This document shows positions 24,404 to 32,041 of a stretch of 64,000 nucleotides of DNA, piece by piece. This stretch comes from Ruminiclostridium cellobioparum subsp. termitidis CT1112 (GTDB lineage: Bacteria; Bacillota; Clostridia; Acetivibrionales; DSM-1351): assembly GCF_000350485.1 (NCBI RefSeq), contig NZ_AORV01000058.1:1-64000 (forward strand), given 5' to 3'. The notes beneath the pieces are model-generated. The model was not told the origin of the DNA, ran no database searches, and was given only the letters and a program-made list of their open reading frames with translations. Each line of letters begins with the position of its first letter. The first letter of the stretch is position 1. The position numbers were made by a program, and so were the translations under genes.

Positions 24404-24742
24404 ATGGCAACCACCAATGAACGGATAAAGGAGTTGAGGATTTTATCAGGATATTCAGTTGACGAGTTTGCAAAGCTTCTGGGTGTTCATAGAAGCTCGG
24501 TGTACAGGTATGAAGGTGAAAATGAAAAAGAGGCCAGAGATTTACCTATCAGCATCGCAGTTCTCATATCAAACAAATTTAATGTCAGCCTGGATTGGCT
24601 GGCTGGAATATCAGGCACCATGTATCTGGAGCAATCTACAAATAAGATGACTGAGATTTATGAATCATTAAATGAGGAAAACAAGAAGGAATTATTCAAC
24701 TATGCAAAATATTTATTGACAAAACAGGAGCAGCATGTTTAA
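24404..24742 (+). CDS. XRE-family transcriptional regulator (tail-cluster repressor)
   Basis: 112 aa. An N-terminal Cro/C1 HTH at residues about 5-65 (LRILSGYSVDEFAKLLGVHR, SSVYRYE) is followed by NVSLDWLAGIS, a pattern common in clostridial phage repressors. A short C-terminal helical part (NKKELFNYAKYLLTKQE) is probably for dimerisation. AGGAGG lies upstream of the ATG. It is divergent from the tail activator with an inverted-repeat operator in between. There is no peptidase domain, so it would not self-cleave; relief may be by antirepressor or turnover. The repressor role is inferred from position. Confidence 0.8.
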   Translation: MATTNERIKELRILSGYSVDEFAKLLGVHRSSVYRYEGENEKEARDLPISIAVLISNKFNVSLDWLAGISGTMYLEQSTNKMTEIYESLNEENKKELFNYAKYLLTKQEQHV

Positions 24743-24818
24743 ACCGTTTATTCAGTAAAAGTAAAGCTGCTGCTGCAAAATGAGCCAATTGAAAATCATC
24801 AGTTTTTTCTCATGGTGC

Positions 24819-24992
24819 ACAAGTGGTCTGTAGTATTTAAACATATATTGTCCGGCGGGAAAAATTCTCCCGGAACCCAGGCGGAGGAGGGCGGGTATAA
24901 TCCCTTTATTCCAACTGACGACAACAGAGACACAGTCCCGGGGAGAATTAATCTTCGGCAATGTATGAATTCAGATGTTACAGACCACTTGT
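24819..24992. repeat. Inverted-repeat element (MITE-like), 174 bp
   Basis: The two 55-base arms (24819-24873 and 24938-24992) are inverted copies starting ACAAGTGGTCTGTA, with weaker pairing inside and strong pairing again at the CTCCCGG end. A 64-base centre carries no gene. The rest of the 435-base gap 24743-25177 holds the promoter of the next gene. Confidence 0.75.
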
Positions 24993-25121
24993 ACTCTTTT
25001 CACATGTATTGTGAAGTCTGTTATTTTGCGGCACTCCATTTACTTTTGCAGTCCTCATGGATAAGTTCCGATGGCCCTGTATACTTATTTTTTAATGAAT
25101 TATTTATGAATTTTATAGACG

Positions 25122-25149
25122 TTTACAATTAAATCGGTATAATTATAAT
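25122..25149 (+). promoter_or_regulatory. Promoter of the cyclophilin gene
   Basis: TTTACA (25122-25127), a 16-bp spacer and TATAAT (25144-25149) lie just upstream of the lipoprotein gene. Confidence 0.6.
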
Positions 25150-25177
25150 AACTTTTATTTTTTTACGGAGGCATAAC

Positions 25178-25810
25178 ATGATTAAAGGCAGTTTTAAGAA
25201 ACTCATATCAGTGTTAACAATTTGCATTCTTCTTGTGGTTTCATCCGGCTGTTCCGGCAAGGTGGCAAAGGATGTCAGCCAGGAAACCCCGGATTTATCC
25301 GGCCATCCTCAAGTGCAGATCGAGATGGAAAGCGGAGACAAGATGGTATTTGAACTCTATCCCGAATACGCTCCCGAAACAGTAAGTAATTTTGTAAACC
25401 TTGTAAATGAGAAGTTTTATGATGGGCTTACCTTTCATCGTATTATTAAAGGTTTTATGATTCAGGGAGGTGATCCCAACGGCGACGGAATGGGAAGTTC
25501 AGACAAAAAAATCAAGGGAGAATTCAGTGAAAACGGCTTTACGCAAAATACCCTGAGCCACACCCGGGGAGTAATTTCAATGGCCAGAAGCCAGGATCCG
25601 GATTCAGCCTCCTGCCAATTCTTTATAATGCATGATGACCAGGCTGCTCCTCAATTGGACGGAAAATATGCCGCTTTCGGTAAACTGATCAGCGGTGAGG
25701 AAACTCTTGATAAGCTGGCAGACACTCCGGTAACTATGGATGAAACAACGGGTGAAGTCTCCCAACCCGAAGAAAAAGTTGTGATAAAATCCATCACGCT
25801 TTTAAAATAA
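25178..25810 (+). CDS. Lipoprotein cyclophilin-type peptidyl-prolyl isomerase
   Basis: 210 aa. A lipoprotein signal peptide (MIKGSFKKLISVLTICILLV followed by lipobox VSSGC) gives a lipid-anchored Cys near residue 25. The cyclophilin domain at about 45-208 has FHRIIKGFMIQGGDPNGDG, SMARSQDPDSASCQFFI and the active-site Arg of FHRII. It catalyses proline isomerisation of proteins folding outside the membrane. Start ATG with ACGGAGGC upstream. It is a single gene with its own promoter. Confidence 0.93.
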   Translation: MIKGSFKKLISVLTICILLVVSSGCSGKVAKDVSQETPDLSGHPQVQIEMESGDKMVFELYPEYAPETVSNFVNLVNEKFYDGLTFHRIIKGFMIQGGDPNGDGMGSSDKKIKGEFSENGFTQNTLSHTRGVISMARSQDPDSASCQFFIMHDDQAAPQLDGKYAAFGKLISGEETLDKLADTPVTMDETTGEVSQPEEKVVIKSITLLK

Positions 25811-25985
25811 GCTGATAATCAAATAATAAAATGACTGAAATCTATTTATCATTAACCGGGGTAACAAAAGGTTCTTGGTTACCAAACTCACCAACCGGCA
25901 TAGAATAAAGGTTTTGGAACAAATTCATTCTCTCATAAATATACTGGATATGTAACGTTGTTTTATGTTCGCAGGAGGTTTGATC

Positions 25986-26873
25986 ATGCTACCTTATTTA
26001 GGCTGGAAACAGCAATGCACAGAAGTACCTATCGTATTTCCGCCACAACATCAGAATCGACGGCCAGGGTATGAGTATTTAATGAATCCACGACCAATCT
26101 CGGATAATCCTTCTTACATAGGAAGTGGCAGGCTGAAGAACAAGGTCGCCATCGTTACTGGAGGCGACAGCGGCATTGGCCGGGCGGTTGCGGTCGCTTT
26201 TGCCAAGGAAGGTGCCGATTTGGTCATCCCTTATTTGGATGAGCACCAGGATGCAGCCGAGACCAAGCGCATGATCCATCAACTGGGCCGCAGGTGCGAA
26301 ACTCTTGCGGTGGATTTACGTGCAGAAGGAGCTTGCTCCTATGTTGTGAAAACTACTCTGAAAACTTTTGGCAAGCTCGATATCCTGGTTAATAATCACG
26401 GAGTTCAATATCACCAGGACAGCATTTTGGATATAAGCCGGGATCAATTGCTGGATACCTTTCATACCAACATCATTTCTTTCTTTGAGATGATAAAAGC
26501 AGCCTTGCCTCATCTTCCTCCCGGAAGCTCCATTATAAATACCACCTCGGATACCGCTTTTTCGGGCATGGCTAATATGATAGACTATACCGCCACCAAG
26601 GGAGCCATTGTCTCTTTAACCCGTTCTCTGTCCCTCTCACTGGCCAAGCAGAGAATCCGGGTGAATGCAGTAGCTCCCGGTCCCACCTGGACACCTTTGA
26701 TTCCAACGGCATTTACTGCGGAGGAAACTACTACGTTCGGCACCGATACACCATTGGGAAGGCCGGGGCAACCTTTTGAACTGGCACCGGCCTATGTCCT
26801 GTTGGCCTCTGATGATGCTTCGGCTATCTCGGGTCAAATCGTGTTCGTTAATATGGGAACTATTGTAACTTGA
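25986..26873 (+). CDS. SDR-family oxidoreductase (YhdF/GSP39-like)
   Basis: 295 aa. A 40-residue N-terminal extension rich in Pro (FPPQHQNRRPGYEYLMNPRP) precedes the Rossmann domain, typical of the YhdF/GSP39 group. Motifs are TGGDSGIGRA, NNHGVQYH (NNAG position), INTTSDTA and the YTATKGA catalytic Tyr-Lys; the C-terminus is GQIVFVNMG. NNHG in place of NNAG is a known variant. ATG 25986 follows AGGAGG by seven bases; the upstream in-frame start lacks a site. It is more GC-rich than its neighbours, which might indicate transfer. The substrate is unknown. Confidence 0.85.
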   Translation: MLPYLGWKQQCTEVPIVFPPQHQNRRPGYEYLMNPRPISDNPSYIGSGRLKNKVAIVTGGDSGIGRAVAVAFAKEGADLVIPYLDEHQDAAETKRMIHQLGRRCETLAVDLRAEGACSYVVKTTLKTFGKLDILVNNHGVQYHQDSILDISRDQLLDTFHTNIISFFEMIKAALPHLPPGSSIINTTSDTAFSGMANMIDYTATKGAIVSLTRSLSLSLAKQRIRVNAVAPGPTWTPLIPTAFTAEETTTFGTDTPLGRPGQPFELAPAYVLLASDDASAISGQIVFVNMGTIVT

Positions 26874-26993
26874 TCATGGGACTGCCTGTCAATACCGCGA
26901 TTGTGGATGAATGAGGGGCTTTGACGGCGTTTCACCGGATTTGTATCATACCCCTGTTGAATAACTTATATTGGTTTGGAAGCAGATGGCTTT

Positions 26994-27049
26994 AAAACAA
27001 AAAATCGCTTCTCCAGGATGATATTCTCAAATCCTACAGAAACGATTTT
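26994..27049 (-). terminator. Terminator downstream of tRNA-Leu
   Basis: Minus-strand AAAATCGTTTCTGTAGGAT pairs with ATCCTGGAGAAGCGATTTT and runs into TTGTTTT. The stem begins at the CCA end of the tRNA. Confidence 0.8.
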
Positions 27050-27137
27050 GGTGCCGAAGACCGGAATCGAACCGGTACGGGGGGTTAACCCCGCAGGATT
27101 TTAAGTCCTGTGCGTCTGCCAGTTCCGCCACTTCGGC
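27049..27137 (-). tRNA. tRNA-Leu (UAA anticodon)
   Basis: 89 nt class II tRNA with an encoded CCA. The acceptor stem is GCCGAAG/CTTCGGC, the anticodon loop ACTTAAAAT gives UAA, the long variable arm is GCGGGGTTAACCCCCCGT, and the T-loop is TTCGATT. It follows the yabR gene, as tRNA genes do near yabR in Bacillus. Confidence 0.95.
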
Positions 27138-27222
27138 ACGGATTAATTTCGGCGACTAGCTTATTATAATACTATAGGCATGCCAGTGTCAACACCTATT
27201 TAATTTATAATTATATTTGGAT

Positions 27223-27654
27223 TTAATATTGGGCAGATTTTCTGTACCCGCTGTTTCCGCGTTTTGAATCCATACTTTTCTTGAGATCATGAAGCTTTTC
27301 GTCACTATCTTTCATAAACTTCGCCAGGCGGTCTTCAAAGGATACATTATCGGCAGAATTTTTAGAACTGTTCCATTCAACTTCCATAGGGGCTTTTGAC
27401 ACAAAAACAGGAGGCTTCTGATCACAGGCCTTCTTTATTGAGAGACTCACTTTGCCATTTTGATCAATAGTTAAAACCTTTACTTTAACCAACTGATTTT
27501 CTTTTAGATGGGAACTTATGTCTTTAACATACTCCTGAGCAACTTCAGATATGTGAACTAAACCTGTTTTGCCTTCGGGTAACTGGATAAATGCTCCGAA
27601 CGCAGTTATTCCGGTAACTTTACCCTCAATAATCTGACCAACTTCAAGCGGCAT
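27223..27654 (-). CDS. yabR: S1-domain RNA-binding protein YabR
   Basis: 143 aa. The N-terminal S1 domain at residues 4-75 (MPLEVGQIIEGKVTGITAFG, then GLVHISEVA) is followed by a Lys/Ser-rich tail. YabR-like proteins bind RNA and lie at the end of the divIC operon in Firmicutes, as here. Start ATG with AGGAGGATTTC upstream. The exact role is unknown; a general stress or translation role has been proposed for relatives. Confidence 0.88.
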   Translation of the reverse strand: MPLEVGQIIEGKVTGITAFGAFIQLPEGKTGLVHISEVAQEYVKDISSHLKENQLVKVKVLTIDQNGKVSLSIKKACDQKPPVFVSKAPMEVEWNSSKNSADNVSFEDRLAKFMKDSDEKLHDLKKSMDSKRGNSGYRKSAQY

Positions 27655-27756
27655 AAAATAAGAAATCCTCCTAATTTTGACCCGTTATAATACTCCTTTG
27701 GATAACACTAAAACAATTCGATTATATAGTATATGTCGCTCACAGTCAAGCAGTAG

Positions 27757-28035
27757 TTACTTGTTGGTATCTACGTAAATTTTCTCACCATCTTTTACAT
27801 AGCCCAGCTTTTCTCTGGCGATTTTTTCTACAAACTCGTCAGAATTTATCTGTGACTTTTGCTTTGTAAGCTGTTGCTTTTTAACGGTTTCGTTATGAAT
27901 ATTTTTTTCCAGCTGTGCATACTGTACTTTTCTATCTTCGATACTGGCCTGCTGATTATAAAAAGTATAGCCAAAATAACAAACTGATGCTATTAATATC
28001 AATGTCCAAACATTAAATTTATTTCGTTTCTTCAT
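27757..28035 (-). CDS. divIC: Cell-division protein DivIC/FtsB family
   Basis: 92 aa. A short cytoplasmic N-terminus (MKKRNKFN) precedes one membrane segment (about 9-27) and a coiled coil (about 30-70) ending in the DivIC signature EFVEKIAREKLGYVKDGEKI. It forms part of the divisome with FtsL and DivIB. It lies between yabQ and yabR, the Bacillus order. Confidence 0.9.
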   Translation of the reverse strand: MKKRNKFNVWTLILIASVCYFGYTFYNQQASIEDRKVQYAQLEKNIHNETVKKQQLTKQKSQINSDEFVEKIAREKLGYVKDGEKIYVDTNK

Positions 28036-28151
28036 ATACTACCTCTCGGATTACCCATCTTTTGTAAATATCTTATAATATGCAGCTATTATCTATATTC
28101 TATGCAAAAGAAAAAAATCCTTCTGCTCCTTCATAATTTTAACTATTTTAG

Positions 28152-28844
28152 CTATGAGACTTTTGTTTTATCATTTTTGTCAGCCTTTTTTGATGGTTTC
28201 TTTTTCTTTCGGACTCTTTTGTGCCTTTTGTTGTCCTCATCAGATTTTTTGATTTTCTCTCCTTTCCCGGAGCTGTCACCTTTGCGGGATAACTTTCGCA
28301 GCTTTTTCTTCGCCAGTCTCCCCGCCTTTGCTTTTAAAGCCGACGCCTTTTTCCCGACACTGTGTGTTTTTCCCTTTATATCAGCTTTTCTAAAGATTTT
28401 TACAAATCCTCTGCCAATAAGTTTAAAAAGCTTTATTATCAATCCGGCAATAAAGATTACAGGAATTGATAATATTTTATACAACAGTTTAAAGGGATAG
28501 CTCAAAACCATCCATATAAACCGGAATACTTTCTTAATAAAATTTATGATCATCATAGATGACTTTATAATAATGTTACTTAACAAAGATTCGTAAAGTA
28601 TAACGCCGATTACATTGCCAATAAATATAAATCCCCGCATCTGTCCGCTATTGCTGTTATAAACCGTTATAAACAGCAATATGGCTATTATGAGCCAATA
28701 TAATATGTCCTCCAGACCGACAAAAATAACACCTGTTTTAATAGCCCTTCTCTTTATTCTTAAGATATCATAAAGAAAAGCCGCAATTGCTCCGGCTAAA
28801 ATTGCATATAAAAATATGTAAACCTGTTCAACTATAAGTATCAT
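28152..28844 (-). CDS. yabQ: Spore-cortex membrane protein YabQ
   Basis: About 230 aa. The N-terminal membrane domain at residues 1-105 has the YabQ pattern AGAIAAFLYDILRIKRRAIK and GLEDILYWL. The middle is amphipathic, and the C-terminus is a very basic Lys-rich tail (about 170-230). YabQ is needed for cortex formation during sporulation. ATG 28844 is chosen (GCAGG upstream); a TTG five codons earlier is possible. The long Lys-rich tail is longer than I expect for the family. It follows yabP by 48 bases. Confidence 0.88.
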   Translation of the reverse strand: MILIVEQVYIFLYAILAGAIAAFLYDILRIKRRAIKTGVIFVGLEDILYWLIIAILLFITVYNSNSGQMRGFIFIGNVIGVILYESLLSNIIIKSSMMIINFIKKVFRFIWMVLSYPFKLLYKILSIPVIFIAGLIIKLFKLIGRGFVKIFRKADIKGKTHSVGKKASALKAKAGRLAKKKLRKLSRKGDSSGKGEKIKKSDEDNKRHKRVRKKKKPSKKADKNDKTKVS

Positions 28845-28892
28845 CTGGTATACCTGCAAACCCTTACATAATAATAATTTTATGTTAACAGC

Positions 28893-29177
28893 CTATTTAA
28901 ACATTTTGCCAAAGAACGACTTTGACTTGGTATTTTCACCGTCATTATATTCCAGTGAAAAAATATCACCCTCAACGACCAATTCATTGCTGTCAAGATT
29001 AAGTTTATTTATATGAAGATCTGCTCCGCGGATCACCAGAACTCCGATATCGGTTACCGCAATAATACTTTCTTCATTAAAGCTCTCCACGTCAACAACT
29101 CCTGAAACACTGAGCCTTTCACGGTTTTCAAGTATCAAGGTCTGATTTTTCGGTTTAACGGTTTTCTTCTCTTCCAT
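28893..29177 (-). CDS. yabP: Sporulation protein YabP
   Basis: 94 aa. It contains the YabP/YqfC motif QTLILENRERLSVSGVVDVE with SFNEE and VLVIRGADLHINKLNL. It is expressed in the mother cell and works with YabQ in spore coat/cortex formation. Start ATG with AAGGAGGAATTT upstream. It begins a two- to four-gene unit (yabP-yabQ-divIC-yabR) after a strong terminator. Confidence 0.92.
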   Translation of the reverse strand: MEEKKTVKPKNQTLILENRERLSVSGVVDVESFNEESIIAVTDIGVLVIRGADLHINKLNLDSNELVVEGDIFSLEYNDGENTKSKSFFGKMFK

Positions 29178-29264
29178 TTAAATTCCTCCTTATAAATATT
29201 AAATAGACTAGCCCCCGCTTACTTAATACATATGCACCAAGGTGTTAAAAAATGTTTTACAAAA

Positions 29265-29301
29265 CAAAAAAACCGGTTTTAGAAACTAAAACCGGTTTTT
29301 T
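29265..29301. terminator. Strong bidirectional terminator
   Basis: CCGGTTTTAG/CTAAAACCGG stem with a short AAA loop, flanked by runs of A and T. It separates rqcP from yabP. Confidence 0.9.
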
Positions 29302-29306
29302 GCTGA

Positions 29307-29546
29307 CTATTTTAAAATGTACATTTCCCTTGCATCATCCTTGGTTACATGTTCTGATACCCGGGTAATTTCAATTGTGGTAATATTGCTGCCAAATTGA
29401 ATTTCAATTATATCCCCCACCTTGACTTCCGAGCCGGGCTTGGCAACTTTGTCGTTGATCCTGACTCTGCCCTGCTCGCATACTTCGTTGGCAACAGTCC
29501 TTCTTTTTATCAGCCTGCTTACCTTCAAATATTTGTCTATTCTCAT
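29307..29546 (-). CDS. rqcP: S4-domain ribosome quality-control protein RqcP (YabO)
   Basis: 79 aa. It is a full-length S4 RNA-binding domain: MRIDKYLKVSRLIKRRTVAN, then GRVRINDKVAKPGSEVKVGD. RqcP (YabO) binds stalled 50S subunits with RqcH in C-terminal alanine tailing. ATG 29546 has GGGGG five bases upstream and gives the standard family start; a start four codons earlier is weaker. It follows the HU gene and ends at the terminator. Confidence 0.92.
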   Translation of the reverse strand: MRIDKYLKVSRLIKRRTVANEVCEQGRVRINDKVAKPGSEVKVGDIIEIQFGSNITTIEITRVSEHVTKDDAREMYILK

Positions 29547-29604
29547 AATGACCCCCATTCCGCTGTCAGCAGCGGTAGAAATATTAACAAAAACACCTGC
29601 TCAA

Positions 29605-29880
29605 CTATTTATTGAGCATTTCCTTCAGGTCCTTACCGGCTTTAAAAGCAGGCACATTACTTTCAGGAATATCTATCTCTTCCATTGTCTGCGGATTTCT
29701 TCCCTTTCTGGCAGCTCTCTTTTTTACCTCAAAGGATCCGAAACCCACCAGCTGAACCTTGTCATTGTTTACAAGAGCCTCTTCGACACTTTCGATCAGA
29801 GCACTCAATGCCTTCTCAGAATCTTTTTTTGACAGGCCGGATTTTTCGGCCATACTGTCAACCAACTCAGTTTTATTCAT
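29605..29880 (-). CDS. hup: HU-family DNA-binding protein
   Basis: 91 aa. The HU signature GFGSFEVKKRAARKGRNPQT lies at about residues 46-65, after the dimerisation helices MNKTELVDSMAEKSGLSKKD. It bends DNA and compacts the nucleoid. ATG 29880 with GGGAGG eight bases upstream is the normal HU start. It lies between mazG and rqcP, a common clostridial arrangement. Confidence 0.95.
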   Translation of the reverse strand: MNKTELVDSMAEKSGLSKKDSEKALSALIESVEEALVNNDKVQLVGFGSFEVKKRAARKGRNPQTMEEIDIPESNVPAFKAGKDLKEMLNK

Positions 29881-29969
29881 AGCAATTCCTCCCATATGGT
29901 TATTACACTATGATTTTAACCATTTTCACAGCGTTTATTCATTTTTTGTATTTACCGGGCTAAAACCAC

Positions 29970-30755
29970 CTATGCCTGCGCCTTTTCCTTGGCTTCCACC
30001 CATAGAGCTTCCATTTCCTCCAGGCTCATCTCATTAAGTGTCCTGCCTTGTTCTGCTGCCCGTTTTTCAATATACTCAAACCTTCCTATGAACTTGTCGG
30101 TGGACTGGGCCAGGGAAAGTTCCGGATGCACCTTTAAAAACCGTGACAGGTTGACTGCCGAAAAAAGCACATCGCCGAATTCATCGTCAATACCCGATTT
30201 GTTTTGCTTATTATACTCGGCCTCAAGTTCATCTATTTCTTCCCTGAGCTTGGCAAAAACATCTCCCGGGTTTGTCCAGTCAAAGCCGACCTGTGCGGCC
30301 TTTTGCTGGACCTTGTAGCTCCTCATGAGTGCCGGCAGGTTTCTTGGTACACCCTGCAATACAGAAGTCTGACTGGTTACGCCTTTTTCCTTCTTTTTGA
30401 TTTCTTCCCAGTTCTTAAGCACCTGGCTTGAGGTTTCGGCAGTCACGTCGCCGAATACGTGGGGGTGCCTGTGTATCATCTTATCACATACCCCGTTTAT
30501 AACATCCTCGATATTGAAATCACCGTTTTCCTCTGCTATACGGGCATGGAACACTATCTGCAAAAGCACATCCCCCAGTTCCTCGCACATCCGGGCTTTA
30601 TCCTCCAGATCCACTACTTCCAGGTATTCATAGGTTTCTTCGATCAGATACTTTTTCAGGCTCTCATGGGTTTGTTCCCTGTCCCAGGGGCACCCGTCCC
30701 CGCTCCTTAAAAGTTTCATTATATCTATCAATCTCTCCAGTTTTCCGCTGTTCAT
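29970..30755 (-). CDS. mazG: Nucleoside triphosphate pyrophosphohydrolase MazG
   Basis: 261 aa, two MazG domains. The first, residues 1-120, has LLRSGDGCPWDREQTHESLK and EEx12EELGD-type metal ligands (EETYEYLEVVDLEDKARMCE, ELGD). The second (about 150-255) has DEFGDVLFSAVNL. It removes non-canonical or surplus nucleoside triphosphates. It is the counterpart of YabN, without the tetrapyrrole-methylase half that YabN carries in Bacillus. Confidence 0.93.
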   Translation of the reverse strand: MNSGKLERLIDIMKLLRSGDGCPWDREQTHESLKKYLIEETYEYLEVVDLEDKARMCEELGDVLLQIVFHARIAEENGDFNIEDVINGVCDKMIHRHPHVFGDVTAETSSQVLKNWEEIKKKEKGVTSQTSVLQGVPRNLPALMRSYKVQQKAAQVGFDWTNPGDVFAKLREEIDELEAEYNKQNKSGIDDEFGDVLFSAVNLSRFLKVHPELSLAQSTDKFIGRFEYIEKRAAEQGRTLNEMSLEEMEALWVEAKEKAQA

Positions 30756-30870
30756 TTAATCCTTGTATGATATAGTCACAGTCAGCAACTATATCATATG
30801 CTCCTTTCCAGAATATCATTTATATACGCTGTTTTTATAAGCCATAATTGATTGTTCCATAACTTTATTC

Positions 30871-30906
30871 AGTATAATAACCAAATGTTTCTCCGGTTAT
30901 TATACT
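30871..30906. other. Perfect inverted repeat upstream of mazG
   Basis: AGTATAATAACC and GGTTATTATACT, 12 bp each, separated by 12 bases. There is no T-run, so it is more likely an operator or RNA stem than a terminator. The gap 30756-31060 holds this repeat and the half element below. Confidence 0.6.
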
Positions 30907-30960
30907 ACTTCTTTCAAGACACAACAATAAGGCTGTTTTAAAACCGGAATAATTGAACTT

Positions 30961-31021
30961 GCAATTCAGACATGTACTTTTAATGGAGCTTACATTTATT
31001 AAAGTGTACTCCCGCACTATA
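30961..31021. repeat. Half of a MITE-like element (same family as 56759-57000)
   Basis: The segment with GTACTTTTAATGGAGCTT and ATTTATT is closely matched by 56947-56978, and it ends in GCACTATA where the other ends GCACTGTTA. No matching opposite arm is visible in the gap, so the element is truncated. Confidence 0.65.
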
Positions 31022-31060
31022 CTCAATAGTAATATTTCATTTGTCTCATTTTATGCCTGG

Positions 31061-31510
31061 TTAAAATTCAGTGAGTACCTCCTGTTCCGACTGTTCCGAA
31101 GTATCTTCTGCAACCTCATTCTCTTCGTTTGCAGCGTCATCCTCCTCACAGCCTGGAGTCTCCTGGCAATCATCGGCATCAGCCTCTCTGTACTTTGCAT
31201 CCGCAAAAAAGACTTTATCCGCTATAACTTCGGTAACGTAGTGCTTGTTTTTTTGTTCATCCTCCCACATCCTGGTATGTATATTCCCCTGGAGAGCTAT
31301 CCTGTGACCCTTTGCAAAATATTTGCCAGCAAACTCGGCGGTTTTTCCCCATACGACAATGGGAATAAAATCTGTTGACTTCTCGCTCACTCCCTTTCTG
31401 GCATCGCGGTCAACAGCCAGCACAAAGGAACCCACTGCCTTCACTTTTTTAGTGGTATAACGCAGTTCTACATCCCGTGTCAATCTTCCTACCAGACTAA
31501 CATTATTCAT
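31061..31510 (-). CDS. ssb: Single-stranded DNA-binding protein
   Basis: 149 aa. The OB-fold at residues 1-105 starts MNNVSLVGRLTRDVELRYTT, with DFIPIVVWGKTAEFAGKYFA and QGNIHTRMWED. An acidic tail of about 35 residues follows and ends EVLTEF in place of the usual DDDIPF-type tip that docks repair proteins. It is not next to rpsF/rpsR, so it is probably a second SSB with a special role. Start ATG with AAAGGAGG upstream, directly preceded by a 17-base palindrome. Confidence 0.92.
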   Translation of the reverse strand: MNNVSLVGRLTRDVELRYTTKKVKAVGSFVLAVDRDARKGVSEKSTDFIPIVVWGKTAEFAGKYFAKGHRIALQGNIHTRMWEDEQKNKHYVTEVIADKVFFADAKYREADADDCQETPGCEEDDAANEENEVAEDTSEQSEQEVLTEF

Positions 31511-31523
31511 ATAATCCTCCTTT

Positions 31524-31540
31524 GCCCCAAAGTTTGGGGC
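31524..31540 (-). promoter_or_regulatory. Hairpin next to the ssb ribosome-binding site
   Basis: GCCCCAAACTTTGGGGC, a palindrome, ends four bases before the AAAGGAGG of ssb. It could modulate translation or bind a regulator. Confidence 0.4.
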
Positions 31541-31628
31541 CTGTTTAATTTATTACAACTCATAAAATCATCTCATAAACTTTAAGAGACAATAAAATGG
31601 CTCAGTAACCGAAATATGTGGATCTCTG

Positions 31629-31780
31629 CTGATATGTAACCGGAAAAACGTCTGAAAAAATATCGGCTCACCCTGATGTGTACCTGGAAAGGCATCTGAA
31701 AAATATAGATTATCCCGGTATATAACCGGAAAAGTGGCTGGAGATATTTAAACTTATACCGATATGTAACTGAATAAAAA
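31629..31780. repeat. Degenerate tandem repeat, about 43-bp unit
   Basis: Three and a half units start at 31629, 31673, 31716 and 31759, each beginning with a C(T/G/C)G(A/G)TATGTAACCGGAAAA-like block and containing CTG(A/G)A-rich and ATAT segments. Spacing is 44, 43 and 43 bases. The gap 31511-32041 has no gene besides this. Confidence 0.65.
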
Positions 31781-32041
31781 ATTATTAAAAAACCGGATAA
31801 AAACGTAATAAAACTGAATTAGGAATTAATTGCCCTGTGAAATGGATCGGCGGAACTGCCGTGAAAAACAAATAAATTTATACCATAATTATACATATCA
31901 GGTCATTTATTGTCAACACCTTTTATCCTATCACAGCAGTCCCGGAATAATAAATGGGAAGACTGCCTTAACAATCTTCCCCATTTGCTTTGAACTTCAT
32001 ATTCACAACTGAATTATAAAATAACCTATCGAATTAATTAC

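Noticed and set aside
10185-24742. Complete prophage
   Set aside because: No integrase, terminase, portal or capsid genes and no attachment-site pair seen.
24812-25132. 106-aa plus-strand ORF
   Set aside because: It is made of the two inverted-repeat arms of the 174-bp element.
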